Shown piece by piece: positions 1 through 10,300 of a stretch of 64,000 bases of DNA; positions within the stretch are counted from its first letter, which is position 1, and each line of letters starts with the position of its first letter. The stretch spans positions 1-64,000 of the forward strand of contig JAFGKT010000027.1 in assembly GCA_016928435.1 (NCBI GenBank). Direction: 5' to 3'. The DNA comes from Sedimentisphaerales bacterium. Lineage in GTDB: Bacteria; Planctomycetota; Phycisphaerae; Sedimentisphaerales; SM23-30. Below the pieces are notes generated by a model that saw only the letters and a program-made list of their open reading frames with translations, was not told the DNA's origin and searched no databases. The position numbers and the translations under genes are program-made.

Positions 1-17
1 AGTTCGGGGGCTAACAG
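1..17 (+). repeat. REP palindrome, family R1 (right half, cut by window edge)
   Basis: The window opens inside a copy of the R1 repeat: the right arm GTTCGGGGG is followed by the family's constant tail CTAAC. Full copies occur at 726-748, 5375-5397, 16976-16998, 21231-21253 and 22881-22903. The left arm lies outside the window. Confidence 0.7.
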
Positions 18-144
18 TTTTCGGTTGTGGTTGGTGTTTTGCACATGGTAGTTGAACCACCGGTGTGTGAACCGGGAAGTTTTTTTTGGGGGTTGTGGCG
101 TTGATGGTTGACGGTAGTTTGGTGGAATGGTGGTGTTTGGTTGG

Positions 145-180
145 TAGTCGAACCCCCGGGATGTGACCCGGGGGCTAACG
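145..180 (+). repeat. REP palindrome, family R1b, just upstream of the RAYT gene
   Basis: A perfect inverted repeat CCCCCGGG-atgtga-CCCGGGGG (153-174) is followed by the same CTAACG tail as family R1. A second copy is at 5497-5518, and a shortened relative at 28671-28692 acts as a terminator. Its place immediately in front of a RAYT transposase gene fits a REP/RAYT relationship, in which the transposase mobilises or maintains the palindromes. Confidence 0.8.
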
Positions 181-206
181 TTGGGGTTGTGAAGTTGGAG
201 TGATGT

Positions 207-656
207 ATGAAGCAGATGTTGGGGTATATGTTGACTTGGACGACGTATGGGAGTTGGCTGCAGGGGGATGATAGGGGGTATGTTAAGGATGGGCGGGTTT
301 TTGGGGCGGATGAACGGTTGCGGAAAGTTAATGAGGAAGTGATGATACAAGAGCAGGTGGTGTTGGGGCAGGAAGAACGGGAGATAGTGCGGCGGGCGAT
401 TACGGAAGCGGTGGGGGGGTTAAATCAAGAATTGTATGCGATAGCGGTTAAGGGTACGCATTTGCATTTGGTTTTGGGGTGGGTTGATAAGGAGATTGGT
501 CGAGTGGTGCAGCGTTACAAGAGTGCGGGGGCATGGGCATTAAAGGAACAAGGATGGAAGGGGAAAGTTTGGACGAAGGGATATGATAAGCGGTTTTGTT
601 TTGATGACAAGGAATTGAAGGTGCGGATTGAATATGTGCGTGGGCATGAGCGGTGA
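207..656 (+). CDS. REP-associated tyrosine transposase (IS200-like, Y1/HUH family)
   Basis: A 149-residue single-domain protein of the TnpA_REP (RAYT) type, a single-strand DNA endonuclease/transposase domesticated for REP palindromes. The HUH metal-binding motif appears as THLHLVLGW (His85 and His87), and the candidate nucleophile Tyr104 lies in VVQRYKSAGAW on the following helix. The spacing matches Y1 enzymes. The N-terminus MLGYMLTWTTYGSWLQG is the usual beta-strand start of this subgroup, and the C-terminus YVRGHER is where I expect the subgroup to end, so the gene looks full length. The start is supported by GGAG at 197-200, six bases upstream. REP palindromes stand on both sides (153-174 and 726-748), and 15 bp spanning its RBS and start codon recur after the downstream REP. 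The family assignment is clear; that it acts on the local repeats is inferred. Confidence 0.85.
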   Translation: MKQMLGYMLTWTTYGSWLQGDDRGYVKDGRVFGADERLRKVNEEVMIQEQVVLGQEEREIVRRAITEAVGGLNQELYAIAVKGTHLHLVLGWVDKEIGRVVQRYKSAGAWALKEQGWKGKVWTKGYDKRFCFDDKELKVRIEYVRGHER

Positions 657-720
657 AGATGGGGATTGGAGGGGTTAATTTTTGGCGGGTGTTTGTTGGG
701 GGGCATTTGTTGGTTGGTGT

Positions 721-771
721 TCGGACCCCCGAACGTAAAGTTCGGGGGCTAACGGGTGGAGTGATGTATGA
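721..771 (+). repeat. REP R1 copy plus duplicated RAYT start segment
   Basis: The palindrome CCCCCGAAC-gtaaa-GTTCGGGGG spans 726-748 with the CTAACG tail. A 15-bp segment TGGAGTGATGTATGA follows at 757-771 and is identical to 196-210, the RBS and start codon of the RAYT gene. The module REP + RBS + ATG is therefore present on both sides of the transposase. The reading frame opened at 768 stops soon after, so this is a remnant of a tandem copy or an end of the mobile unit. Confidence 0.7.
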
Positions 772-793
772 GGGGGGGGTTGATTTGGAGGAT

Positions 794-2374
794 TTATGGG
801 ACGAGCAACACATAATCTTGGTCTTCATTTTCTGGGGATCTTATAGCTTTCCAAGTGCTATTTGTTGCGTGCCTTACCAGTTCGGTTTCGAGTGTGTCGT
901 GAGCAATGCCGGTAATGATAGCTGCTGGGGGATCTTGCTCGAGCAACGTATCGATGTCGCTAAACGCGGCTATGTGGGTAATTTCTCTTTGATGAGGCGT
1001 TAACTGGTCAGCAATTGGCAATACAAAAGTGCCTGTCAGCAGCTCGTTATATATAGGCCGATCAATCTGCAGGGCTAATAGTGGGTCAAGTGTCATAATC
1101 TTTCCCGGCTGTGTAATTTGCCTACCGAATGATTCCGCGATATGTCGCATGTGAATCGGGGTCCACGTCTGGTAATCCGGCAGCCAGAGGAGTCTGAAAA
1201 TCACATAAGGATTATAAAGTACCGCTATGCAAAGCACGACCGCCAAGGCGGGATAGGGCGAAAGCAGTCTGCTGATAATCGATTTCGCAGTTTTTTGGGG
1301 AGTTCTATCTTTTCGCTCGCGTATAAGATACGCAGCCGGCCAAGCACTGGCAATTACCAAAAATGGAACCGGCAATGCAATATACTGATACCACATCTGA
1401 GGCGGAATTATCATGATAATAGCGAACAGCAGAACCAATATCCAGGCGAGTAGGAACGCATATTTGGCATGGATGGTGTGCTGATGTTTTGTTTTTTGCT
1501 GTGAGTATATGACCAACATGCCTATAGCCAAGGCGATGGTTGCGATATACTCTGGTGATGATATTGCATCAAGGATAATACGGAATTTGTACGCTCCAAG
1601 GTCGGCTTCTTGGATCCATGCACCGCACAGTTTGGGAATACGGTAAATATTCAAATAGACCTGCTCAGGGAAACGGATGAGCAGCGAGAGCGGCCAAGCT
1701 GATAAAAGTCCCACGCCCACAGCAAAAGAAACAACGCGATACACTCGCATGCGCCTATTGGCACAAGGCAATAAAAACGAGGCAAGACCTATAGCAACGG
1801 CTGGGAGAATTGTTGTCGCTCGCATCATTGTGGCAAGTGTTAGTAGAGAACCAATGCTGAACAGTTTAAGATAGCTGTTTCGATTTGGTCCAATCGTCAG
1901 CCAAATAGCAAAAGCAATCAAAACGCAAAACATGACGGCATCATGATTCCATGCGTAGCCGTTGGCGTAGTCAACATAGCGATTGAACAGATAGATTGCA
2001 GCAGCCATCAATCCCGCGTAGGTTCCATCAAGTTGACATTGGCGAAAGACCAGTCGAAAGATCCAGCTAATTGTCAAGATTATGCCGAGATCGCAAACGA
2101 CGGAAAACAATCTGCCGATGAGCAAGTAATTGCTGGATGGCAACATCCGATACAGTACCGAACAGATCAATGGATGGTAGGGCAACTGTGAGACGTAGGA
2201 GAAATCTTTGTAGATTGTCTCGCCTTGAGCCATGAGTACTGCTCCGCCGCAATACATGTGCTCATCTTGGCCGGGCGTTTTTAGCATTGCATTGGCGAAG
2301 CACAGCAACGCCAGAAAGGAATAAACACCCGCAGCTATCCAAAATCGTGGAACTTTGTTCATAGACCAATTCAT
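794..2374 (-). CDS. Multi-pass membrane glycosyltransferase-like protein (GT-C / ArnT-PMT type)
   Basis: A 526-residue protein with roughly ten to twelve hydrophobic segments. It starts with an N-terminal helix (SFLALLCFANAML) followed by an acidic lumenal pair in TPGQDEHMY, the place where GT-C enzymes carry catalytic acidic residues. YLFNRYVDYANGYAWNHDAV and the terminal soluble domain (about 400-526) fit polyprenyl-phosphate sugar transferases, which move sugars to lipids or proteins on the outer face of the inner membrane. No donor or acceptor can be assigned. The gene lies 5 bp after leuS on the same strand. Its base composition is more AT-rich and lacks the G/T skew of leuS, which may indicate separate acquisition. 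Family level is fairly sure, substrate unknown. Confidence 0.6.
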   Translation of the reverse strand: MNWSMNKVPRFWIAAGVYSFLALLCFANAMLKTPGQDEHMYCGGAVLMAQGETIYKDFSYVSQLPYHPLICSVLYRMLPSSNYLLIGRLFSVVCDLGIILTISWIFRLVFRQCQLDGTYAGLMAAAIYLFNRYVDYANGYAWNHDAVMFCVLIAFAIWLTIGPNRNSYLKLFSIGSLLTLATMMRATTILPAVAIGLASFLLPCANRRMRVYRVVSFAVGVGLLSAWPLSLLIRFPEQVYLNIYRIPKLCGAWIQEADLGAYKFRIILDAISSPEYIATIALAIGMLVIYSQQKTKHQHTIHAKYAFLLAWILVLLFAIIMIIPPQMWYQYIALPVPFLVIASAWPAAYLIRERKDRTPQKTAKSIISRLLSPYPALAVVLCIAVLYNPYVIFRLLWLPDYQTWTPIHMRHIAESFGRQITQPGKIMTLDPLLALQIDRPIYNELLTGTFVLPIADQLTPHQREITHIAAFSDIDTLLEQDPPAAIITGIAHDTLETELVRHATNSTWKAIRSPENEDQDYVLLVP

Positions 2375-2379
2375 GTAGG

Positions 2380-5322
2380 TTAGTTTGCGACTATGTTTAC
2401 TAGACGGCCTTTTATTACTATTACTTTGCGGACGGTTTTGCCGGCGATTGCTTGTTGGACTTTTTCGGAGGCGATGGCGCGTTCTTTTATTTGGTCTTCG
2501 GTTAGGTCGGCGGGGATGGTGATTCGGTCTTTGATTTTGCCTAGGACTTGGACGGCGATTTCGATTTCGGGGTCTTGGGTTAGGGACTCATCGTAGGTGG
2601 GCCAGGGTTGGTAGGCGAGAGAGTCGGTGTGGCCTAGGCGTTGCCAGATTTCTTCGGCGAAGTGGGGGGCGAAGGGGGCTAGGATGAGGGTGAAGGATTC
2701 GATGGCGGCGCGGTTGCAGTGGGGGAGGCGGAGGTATTCGTTGGTGAAGATCATCATTTGAGAGATGGCGGTGTTGAAGGCGAAGGCGTCGATGTCTTGG
2801 GTTACTTTTTTGATGGTCTTATGGAGGGTTCGCTGGGCGGCATCATCGTTGGGTTGGTCGGTGATGTTGGTGTGGATTTTGCCTTCTGGGCCTATGATGA
2901 GGCGCCAGACTTTTTGGAGGAAACGATGAACGCCTTCTACGCCTTGCATGGACCATGGTTTGGTGGCATCGAGGGGGCCCATGAACATTTCGTAGAGGCG
3001 CATGGAGTCGGCACCGTAATCGTTGATGACTTTGTCGGGGTTGACGACGTTGCCTCGGGACTTGCTCATTTTTTGGTTGTCGTCGCCGAGTATCATGCCT
3101 TGATTGACGAGCTTGGTGAATGGTTCTTTGGTGTGGACGTGGCCTAGGTCGTAAAGGACTTTGTGCCAAAAACGAGCGTAGAGGAGGTGGAGAACGGCGT
3201 GTTCGGCGCCGCCGATGTAGAGATCGACGGGCATCCAGTATTTTTCTTTTTCGGAGGCGAATGGCGCGAGTTCGTTGTGGGCGTCGAGGTAGCGGAGATA
3301 GTACCAGCAGGAGCCGGCCCATTGGGGCATGGTGTTGGTTTCGCGTTGGGCGGGTTGGCCGTTGTAGGTGGTGTTGAGCCATTCGGGGATGGTTGCGAGG
3401 GGTGATTCGCCGGTGCCGCTGGGCTGGTAGGTTTCGACGTCAGGGAGGGTGACGGGGAGGTCGGATTCGTCGACGGCGATGGTGGTGCCGTTTTCTAAGT
3501 GGAGGATGGGGAATGGTTCGCCCCAATAGCGCTGGCGGCTGAAGAGCCAGTCGCGGAGTTTGTAGTTGATGGCGGCGTTGCCGAGGCCTTGCTCGGCGAG
3601 CCAGTTGGTGATTTTGGTTTTGAATTGGTCGGTGTCGAGGTCGTTGAACTGATCGGAGTTGACGGCAAATCCTTCACCCGTAAAAGCCTCTTGGAGGGGA
3701 TGACGAATGGTAGCTTTTGGATCCTTCATGAATTGCGGATCATGAGCGATATCCACGTATTTGGGTAGTTTGTCGAAATATTTGCTGTAATCAATATCCC
3801 TTCTGGCTTCATGAGGAACAGCGTAAAGCACAACCCCATTTGGCAGTTCAATTTTTCGATGGTCAGTCTCTTGGGCGACTTTTTCCCAGTCAGCGGTTGG
3901 ATGAATTTCTTTGGTTAAGATTAGAAATCCCATAAAACCGAGAGAATCGCCTTCAATCGCTTCGGTGGTGGTAAACTCTTTGGCATGGTTTATAATATAA
4001 GCATCTTCTAGAGTGGGGGCGACCACTTGGATGATTGGGAGGTTGAACTTGGTGGCGAACTCGAAGTCGCGGGTGTCGTGGGCGGGGACGGCCATGATGG
4101 CGCCGGTTCCGTAGCCGATTAGGACGTAGTCGCTGATCCAAATGGGGATGCGTTGGTTGTTGACGGGGTTTATGGCGTAGGCTCCGGTGAAGACGCCGGT
4201 CTTTTCTTTGGCGAGGTCGGTTCGGTCGAGGTCGCTCTTGCGGGCGGCTTGGGTGATGTATTGTTCGACGGCGGGGCGCTGGGGTTCGGTGGTGATTTCG
4301 GGGACGAGGGGATGCTCGGGGGCCATGACCATGTAGGTGGCGCCGAACAGGGTGTCGGGGCGGGTAGTGAAGACTTTTAGGGTGGCACCGTGTTCGTCGA
4401 TGGTGAAGTCCACTTCGGCTCCGGTGCTTTTGCCGATCCAGTCTGCTTGGAGTTTTTTAATGCCGTGGGTCCAATCGAGGCCTTCGAGGTCGTCGAGTAG
4501 CCGCTCGGCGTAGGCGGTGATGCGAAGCATCCATTGGCGCATAGGTTTGCGGATGACGGGATGGCCGCCCCGTTCGCTGACGCCTCCGATGACTTCTTCG
4601 TTGGCGAGGACGGTGCCGAGTTCTGGGCACCAGTTTACGGCTACTTCGGCTTGGTATGCTAGGCGTTGGTTGGAGAGGATTTCGCTGCGCTGAGCGGGTG
4701 TGAGTTCGGCCCAGGTTCGGGTGCCGATGGGTAGGCCGGCGAGTGCTTCGAGGTCTTTATTTTGGTTGGGTACGATTTGGCCGGCGGGGTCGATGAGGAG
4801 TGATTCGTTTTCGAGGGCTTCGAGTAGTTCGGAGATGGGTCGGGCGCGTTGCTGTTCGGTGTCGAAGTAGCTGTTGAAGAGTTGGAGGAATATCCACTGG
4901 GTCCAGCGGTAGTATTTGGTGTCGGTGGTGTCGATTTCGCGGTCCCAATCGTAGGAGAAGCCGAGACTTTGGATTTGCTGGCGTATTCGGTTGATGTTTT
5001 TGACGGTGGTGTCGCGGGGGTGGGTTCCGGTTTTGATGGCGTATTGCTCAGCGGGTAGGCCGAACGCGTCGTAGCCCATGGGGTGGAGGACGTTGAAGCC
5101 GTTCATGCGTTTGTAACGGGCGATGATGTCGCTGGCGGTGTATCCCTCGGGGTGGCCGACGTGGAGGCCGTCGCCTGATGGGTAGGGGAACATGTCGAGG
5201 ACGTAATATTTGGGCATGGAGAAGTCGTCAGAGGTGGCGAAGGTTCGGTTTTGCTGCCAGTATTGCTGCCATTTTTTTTCGATGTTGTTGAAGTCGTATT
5301 GTGCGGTTTGGTTGTTGTTCAT
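2380..5322 (-). CDS. leuS: Leucyl-tRNA synthetase
   Basis: A class Ia aminoacyl-tRNA synthetase of 980 residues that charges tRNA-Leu in the cytoplasm. The HIGH signature is HVGH (54-57) in [15 protein letters not shown]. The CP1 editing domain shows [14 protein letters not shown] and [19 protein letters not shown] is at 751-755, and the C-terminal anticodon-binding and Zn-less tail is present. It is longer than the usual 820-880 residues. About 105 extra residues (roughly 435-540, nucleotides about 3690-4010) sit between LPIIQVV and EAFTGEG, inside or next to the editing domain. That stretch has a different base composition from the rest of the gene. The start ATG at 5322 is preceded on the minus strand by an AGGAG-like element (CAAGGCTCCTAAAAAATG read in reverse context). 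A solid call. Confidence 0.97.
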   Translation of the reverse strand: MNNNQTAQYDFNNIEKKWQQYWQQNRTFATSDDFSMPKYYVLDMFPYPSGDGLHVGHPEGYTASDIIARYKRMNGFNVLHPMGYDAFGLPAEQYAIKTGTHPRDTTVKNINRIRQQIQSLGFSYDWDREIDTTDTKYYRWTQWIFLQLFNSYFDTEQQRARPISELLEALENESLLIDPAGQIVPNQNKDLEALAGLPIGTRTWAELTPAQRSEILSNQRLAYQAEVAVNWCPELGTVLANEEVIGGVSERGGHPVIRKPMRQWMLRITAYAERLLDDLEGLDWTHGIKKLQADWIGKSTGAEVDFTIDEHGATLKVFTTRPDTLFGATYMVMAPEHPLVPEITTEPQRPAVEQYITQAARKSDLDRTDLAKEKTGVFTGAYAINPVNNQRIPIWISDYVLIGYGTGAIMAVPAHDTRDFEFATKFNLPIIQVVAPTLEDAYIINHAKEFTTTEAIEGDSLGFMGFLILTKEIHPTADWEKVAQETDHRKIELPNGVVLYAVPHEARRDIDYSKYFDKLPKYVDIAHDPQFMKDPKATIRHPLQEAFTGEGFAVNSDQFNDLDTDQFKTKITNWLAEQGLGNAAINYKLRDWLFSRQRYWGEPFPILHLENGTTIAVDESDLPVTLPDVETYQPSGTGESPLATIPEWLNTTYNGQPAQRETNTMPQWAGSCWYYLRYLDAHNELAPFASEKEKYWMPVDLYIGGAEHAVLHLLYARFWHKVLYDLGHVHTKEPFTKLVNQGMILGDDNQKMSKSRGNVVNPDKVINDYGADSMRLYEMFMGPLDATKPWSMQGVEGVHRFLQKVWRLIIGPEGKIHTNITDQPNDDAAQRTLHKTIKKVTQDIDAFAFNTAISQMMIFTNEYLRLPHCNRAAIESFTLILAPFAPHFAEEIWQRLGHTDSLAYQPWPTYDESLTQDPEIEIAVQVLGKIKDRITIPADLTEDQIKERAIASEKVQQAIAGKTVRKVIVIKGRLVNIVAN

Positions 5323-5369
5323 TTTTTAGGAGCCTTGAGATTTTTGGCGATGTTCGGAGGTTAGTGAGT

Positions 5370-5602
5370 TCTGACCCCCGAACGTAAAGTTCGGGGGCTA
5401 ACGTTTTGGTTATTATTACAGGTCTAGGGTTTTAACACCCTTTAACTTTGTGAAAGGGTGCCACCCGGTTCGTGTTTTGGTTTTCTTGTGTTGTGACCCC
5501 CGGGATGTGACCCGGGGGTTAAGCGGCGGGCATGGCCCGCCCTACGTGTTTTGTTACGAGGTTAGTGAGTTAAAACCCCCTGACAGGTCAGGGGGCTAAT
5601 TT
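5370..5602 (+). repeat. Cluster of five different intergenic palindromes
   Basis: The 336-bp gap between leuS and the FUR gene holds no ORF but five repeat families in a row. R1 is at 5375-5397, R3 (CACCCTTT...AAAGGGTG) at 5436-5460, and R1b at 5497-5518. R5 (GGCGGGCATGGCCCGCC, then CTAC) is at 5525-5545, and R2 (CCCCCTGAC-ag-GTCAGGGGG) at 5576-5595. All read in the + direction. R2 is followed on the minus strand by TTTTAAC and could terminate the FUR transcript. Confidence 0.85.
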
Positions 5603-5658
5603 ATTGGATTAATGAGGATAACGGGAACTGTGGGGGAATGCAAAGGTTCTTTTGTGGG

Positions 5659-6090
5659 TTAGTTTTTGGCGCATTTGGGGCATAGGCCCTGGAGGATGAC
5701 TTGTTGGCGGTGGATTTTGAAACCTTTGGGGAGGTTTTTGGTTAGAGGGATTTTGGCATTTAGTAGGCAGTGAGTATTACCGCACCGGGTGCAGGTGAAG
5801 TGGGGGTGGCATTGGATGCTGGAGCAATGGTGGGCGAGTTCGTAGTGGGCGATACGTTGCCGGGTGAATGCTTTGTGGACGATGCCGTGATCGAGGAAGG
5901 TGTTGAGGGCGCGGTAGATGGTGACTTTGTTGATGGATTCGTCGTTTATCTGTTGGGCGATGGTTTCCTGGCTGTAGGGTTGTGACGCTTGGCTGAGGAT
6001 GTTGAGTATAGCCAAGCGGGCGGTGGTACAGCGTAGGTTGTTTTGGCGTAAGAGGTCGCGGGGGGCATTTGTAGTTTTATCGTGTTTCAT
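5659..6090 (-). CDS. FUR-family metalloregulator (Zur/Fur/PerR type)
   Basis: A 143-residue FUR-family repressor. The N-terminal winged helix (about 10-85) contains the recognition segment INKVTIYRALNTFLDHGI. The C-terminal dimerisation domain has HHCSSIQCHPHFTC and the structural-zinc pairs CTRC (100-103) and CPKC (137-140). Whether it senses Zn, Fe, Mn or peroxide cannot be read from sequence. The His/Cys-rich segment and the His-rich partner favour zinc, as inference. It is the second gene of a two-gene operon, starting 3 bp after the stop of the membrane protein gene. A 15-bp 7-1-7 palindrome inside the operon promoter (6913-6927) is a likely autoregulatory site. Confidence 0.85.
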   Translation of the reverse strand: MKHDKTTNAPRDLLRQNNLRCTTARLAILNILSQASQPYSQETIAQQINDESINKVTIYRALNTFLDHGIVHKAFTRQRIAHYELAHHCSSIQCHPHFTCTRCGNTHCLLNAKIPLTKNLPKGFKIHRQQVILQGLCPKCAKN

Positions 6091-6093
6091 AGA

Positions 6094-6852
6094 TTAGTGA
6101 TGGTGACAGAGGGAGCAGTTTTGGGATTTGCCTTTTAGGAAGATTGATGGGAAGACGATGTCGGAGACGCAACACGGCAGCCAAACGGCGAGGAAGAGGG
6201 TAAACAGGATAGAGATGACGTGAGCGGGATCGAGGTTGGTGTGGGCACTCATGAGTAGGTAAGAAGCTGATGCCCAGGTGCTGATGAGTACGTGTATGGC
6301 GTGTGGTAATCTGGTAACTGGGAAGAAGTATCCGAGGATGATTCCGATTATGGCAGCGGGATTGACTATGTACCATTCTTCGATAAATCCGAGATGGATA
6401 TGGGTTGGTTTGTGATGTTGGGCGAGGTGGTCGTCCTGGGGTGTTTCTAGATGTTCGGCGGCGATTTCGGTTTGATGTTCGTGTTGTTGTTCATCGGTGG
6501 TTTGGTGTTGATGGGCGTGTGATGGGATGTCGAGGCTGAACACTCGTTGGCCAACGTAGGGGATGACGCAGTCGCTGAGAGTGGCGATGCCTACGGACCC
6601 GAAATAGCCGATGAGCAAGACGGTGATGAAAGCGGATTGTTTGCTGTGGGCTCGGAACAGGGCGGCGGTGACCATAGCGCTGAGTATGACGTGGCTAGGA
6701 TGAAAGATAGCGAAGAGGATGTGGGCTTTGCCTGGGGTGATAGCGCGGAAGATAAACATAAATAGAATGCCGAACACAGCGCCGAGAATGGTGAAGGGCG
6801 CGTGGTGTTTTAGTTCGAGGAAGATGTGTTTGGATTTTTGTTGGATGGACAT
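6094..6852 (-). CDS. Histidine-rich inner-membrane protein, probable metal-linked transporter of unknown family
   Basis: 252 residues. Hydrophobic segments lie near 18-38, 50-68, 75-95, 162-180, 185-202 and 212-235. They flank a hydrophilic loop (about 110-155) packed with histidines (HAHQHQ, QQHEHQ, HHKPTHIHLG). The protein ends CSLCHHH. His-rich loops of this kind bind Zn, Ni or Co in metal transporters. I do not recognise a named family. Co-transcription with the FUR-type regulator and the operator-like palindrome upstream suggest metal-regulated expression and a role in metal uptake or efflux. It is the first gene of the operon. The function is inferred from context only. Confidence 0.6.
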   Translation of the reverse strand: MSIQQKSKHIFLELKHHAPFTILGAVFGILFMFIFRAITPGKAHILFAIFHPSHVILSAMVTAALFRAHSKQSAFITVLLIGYFGSVGIATLSDCVIPYVGQRVFSLDIPSHAHQHQTTDEQQHEHQTEIAAEHLETPQDDHLAQHHKPTHIHLGFIEEWYIVNPAAIIGIILGYFFPVTRLPHAIHVLISTWASASYLLMSAHTNLDPAHVISILFTLFLAVWLPCCVSDIVFPSIFLKGKSQNCSLCHHH

Positions 6853-6899
6853 CGCGGAGGCTCCAAGGTTTGGTACGATACAGTAGTTTTTCTATGGTG

Positions 6900-6928
6900 A
6901 TTTTAGGCTAGATGCAACTGAGTTGCAA
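6900..6928 (-). promoter_or_regulatory. Sigma70-type promoter overlapped by a 7-1-7 FUR-family operator
   Basis: On the minus strand, TTGCAA (6928-6923) and TAAAAT (6905-6900) are 17 bp apart, a good -35/-10 pair about 50 bp upstream of the first gene of the metal operon. Between them lies TGCAACTSAGTTGCA (6913-6927), a perfect 7-1-7 inverted repeat, the geometry typical of FUR-family binding sites. Binding there would block RNA polymerase, so repression by the operon's own regulator is the natural reading. Confidence 0.65.
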
Positions 6929-7350
6929 GAGGAAATTGAGGTGGTATTGTGGTTTTCGGACTTAGTTTGGGGTGATTTTCAGGGTAATTGGTGTGACCGG
7001 CATATGCGGCAGAAGGTGCCTATTTTGGCGTTATGTTTGGGAGGACCTATTGGCGGGTGTGGCGTGATAGATGTAATGCTTGTTTTTGCAATACTTTAGG
7101 GGTTTGAGTGGTTATTTTGCAGGGATATTGCTTTGAGTGTTTTTGATCGAAAAGGACTACTGTTGCAGGGGGAAAATACTGGAAGCGAAGCGACGATTTT
7201 GGTAATATAAGGGCTTGTTTGGCAGTAGTTTCCGGCAAGGATACAGGAGCATTGGCTTGCCGTGACATAGCTGAGAGCGGAAGAAAACTTTGGGCCTGCG
7301 CGAGCAGTAAGGAATTTGTTTGCGGGTTCATTAAGATTTGGAGCATTGAC
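6929..7350. other. Intergenic region without recognisable gene
   Basis: 422 bp between the divergent metal operon and the first giant surface-protein gene. I see no RNA gene or repeat family member here. An in-frame extension of the downstream gene back to 7219 exists, but it is poorly supported because GGAG at about 7340 precedes the ATG at 7351. Confidence 0.5.
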
Positions 7351-10300
7351 ATGAGACGTCAGCAGAAGAAGGTTGGTCGCAATTTTGGTTTGGGGCAGTC
7401 AGGGTTGCGACGGCGTTTGAGGAGAGCTGTGGTTTTGGAATCGTTGGAGCCTCGGGTTTTGCTTTCAGCGAATTTCATGAATGTTGATCAGTTGCCATTA
7501 GGTGCTGAGTCTTTGGTCGAGTCTCTGCTAGGTGATGGTGTTACAGCGGAGAACATGGTTTACACTGGCGCGGGTTCGGCGGCTGGGATATTTGATTTCG
7601 GCGGTCAGTTGGCGACTGATATCGGGATTGGTGAAGGTGTAATACTTAGTTCGGGTAACATTGCGCACGGTGGCGAGGGGAACATAAGCGACAGTACGAG
7701 TACGAACCACGGCACGGATGGTGACCTTGATCTTATGGGGTTGGTGAATGACCAAACCTATGACGCGGCGGTTTTGGAGTTTGATTTCACGCCGAGCGAC
7801 AACCATATCAGTTTTCAGTATGTTTTCGCTTCAGAGGAATACAATGAGTTTGTTGATTCGTCATTCAATGACGTTTTCGCGTTTTTCCTTGACGGTGTAA
7901 ATATCGCTTTTGTTCCTGGTACGGAGACTCCGGTTGCGATAAAGACGGTAAACAACGCGGTTAATTCTCAGTACTTCAACGACAATGACTATGGTGACTT
8001 TGATGGGAATCCTCCGTACGATACGGTATTCGATGGTTTTACGGATATTTTTTACGCTCAGGCGATTGTAACTCCGGGCGAGTCTCATCATATCAAATTA
8101 GCGATAGCTGACACTGCGGACCATTCTTACGATTCAGCGGTGTTTATCAAGGGCAGCACGTTCAACAGTGACAGCGTTGCGCCTACGGTTTATTTTGGCG
8201 GGACCTCGAATGTGACGGCGCCTGGTTTGATGCCGAAGACTTTCGATGTTACGTATGATGACAATGTTGGTATAGACCTTGGGTCTTTGGGCGATAGTGA
8301 CATTGTGATTTGGGGGCCTGGTGAGGTAGCTTATCCGGCGAGTTTGGTTAGTATGATATCGGGTGGCGGGGACGTGTCGATTTTGGCGACGTATGAGATG
8401 ATTCCGCCGGGCGGCGCTTGGGACGGGGCGGATAACGGTTTGTATGTGATTTCTCTGCAACCGAACGAGGTAGTGGATACGAGCAACAATCCGGTTGCGG
8501 GTCAGACATTAGGCGGGTTTGGCGTAAGTATTGACGAATCTTCGGATCCGGCGGAGATTTCGGTGATTTACGGCGGCGGGCAACTTGTTGACGGTCAGGC
8601 TGGGGTGATTGATTTAGGTTGCTACGAGTGCGGGGCGCCGGCGACCGAGGTTCAGTTTAGGGTTATCAATACGGGTGATGAGACGCTGACTTTGGATTCG
8701 CTGATTCTGCCTGCTGGTTTTTTGATGGGCAGTAACGGATTGGCGGGTAGTTTGGCCGGCGGTGCGAACGATACGTTTACGATATTGGCGGACACGAGCG
8801 CGGAGGGCGCTTGGAGTGGTCAGTTGGAGATAGGCAGCAATGATGATAACGAGAATCCGTTTAATTTTGGGATAAGGGCGACGGTAGAGCCGTCTGGTCC
8901 TGAGTTGGATGTTTTTGCTGGTTACAGCGAGGTGCTGGACGGGCAGGGGGATGCGATTGGATTCGCGGATGTTGTTTGCGGCGGGCCGGGCAGCCAGGTG
9001 GTGTTTACGTTGATGAATACCGGCAGCGATACATTGTTGTTTGATACTTTTGATGTGCCGAACGGTTTTAGTATTGTGAGTGATTTGCCTGGCGAATTAG
9101 CGGCGGGCGGTTCGGTTGATTTGACGGTTGAGTTGAACGCTGAGGCTGCTGGTTTGAAGCAGGGTCAGGTTGTGATTGGGAGCAACGACGAGGATGAGGA
9201 TCCGTTTAACTTCCCGGTGAGCGGGATGGTTTGCGGGCCGGAGATTGAGGTTAGCGGGCCTGGCGGTGAGATTGAGGACGGTCAAGCGGGGATAATTGAC
9301 TATGATACGGCGATGCCGGGCGCGGTTGTGGAATACACCTATACGGTAAGCAATGACGGCAACGCGGATTTGAGTTTGGATTCGTTGGAGTTGCCGAGCG
9401 GTTTTTACGCGGTGGGGAGTTTGCCTGGCAGTTTGGCGCCGGGTGCTTCGGCACAAGTAACGATCGGTTTGAATACGAGTGCAGCGGGGAGTTTTGGCGG
9501 TCAGGTTGTGATTGGTAATAATGATTCGGATGAAAATCCGTTTAACTTCCCGGTGGTGGGCGAAGTGGCATCGAGTGAGATCGCGGTGTTCTTGGGTGAT
9601 ACGCTGATTGTGGACGGTGCTACGGAAACGATAGACTTTGGTGAGATCAACGAAGGCAGCGCTGGTAATGAATTGACGTTTTTGGTGCGGAACTTGGGTA
9701 ACGCGCCGTTGAGTTTGGATGGGATTAATGTGCCGGCAGGTTTTACGGTGACCGAGGGGTTGGTTGGTTCGCTGTTGCCGGGCGGTTCGGATGAGTTTAC
9801 GGTGCGGTTGGATAGTGGCGCGGCGGGTGATTATGCGGGTGATCTGAGCTTTGGTAATAGTGACGCTGACGAGAATCCGTTTAATTTTGCGATTGCGGGG
9901 CAGGTGTTTGGCGCGGTGCCGCACGAAGGTAATTACGCAGCGTTGCCGAGCGAGGGCGGGTCGTATGTTTTGGTGTCGTTGAGCGGGCCGGGCGAGTTTG
10001 ATGTGTTTACGTCGCCGAGCAATCCGTTGCGGGTTGAGAATATCGTGGTGACGGGTTCGGCTGTCGGCTCGATGCTGCAGGTGGTGCTGGTTGGTGCGGG
10101 CGAAGCATCGGTTGGCGACATTCAGGTTGACGGCGCGTTGGGGCTGGCGATGCTGAACGCGGTGACGCTGACGGGGGCGTTGGACATTGCCGATACGGTT
10201 GACGCGCTGTTTTTAGATGACGTTGGTGCTGAGGCGCAGGTGAGCGCGGGTGATTGGTCCTGGGTGGGTACGACGGTGATGGCGCAGGCGGTGGGCGACG

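Noticed and set aside
653-1003. Open frame on + strand after the RAYT gene
   Set aside because: Runs through a REP palindrome and into the antisense of the glycosyltransferase gene; no RBS and no protein character.
2719-3147. Open frames on the + strand across leuS (several of 60-142 codons)
   Set aside because: Antisense shadows of leuS caused by the G/T-rich strand; Gly/Val-rich with no domain.
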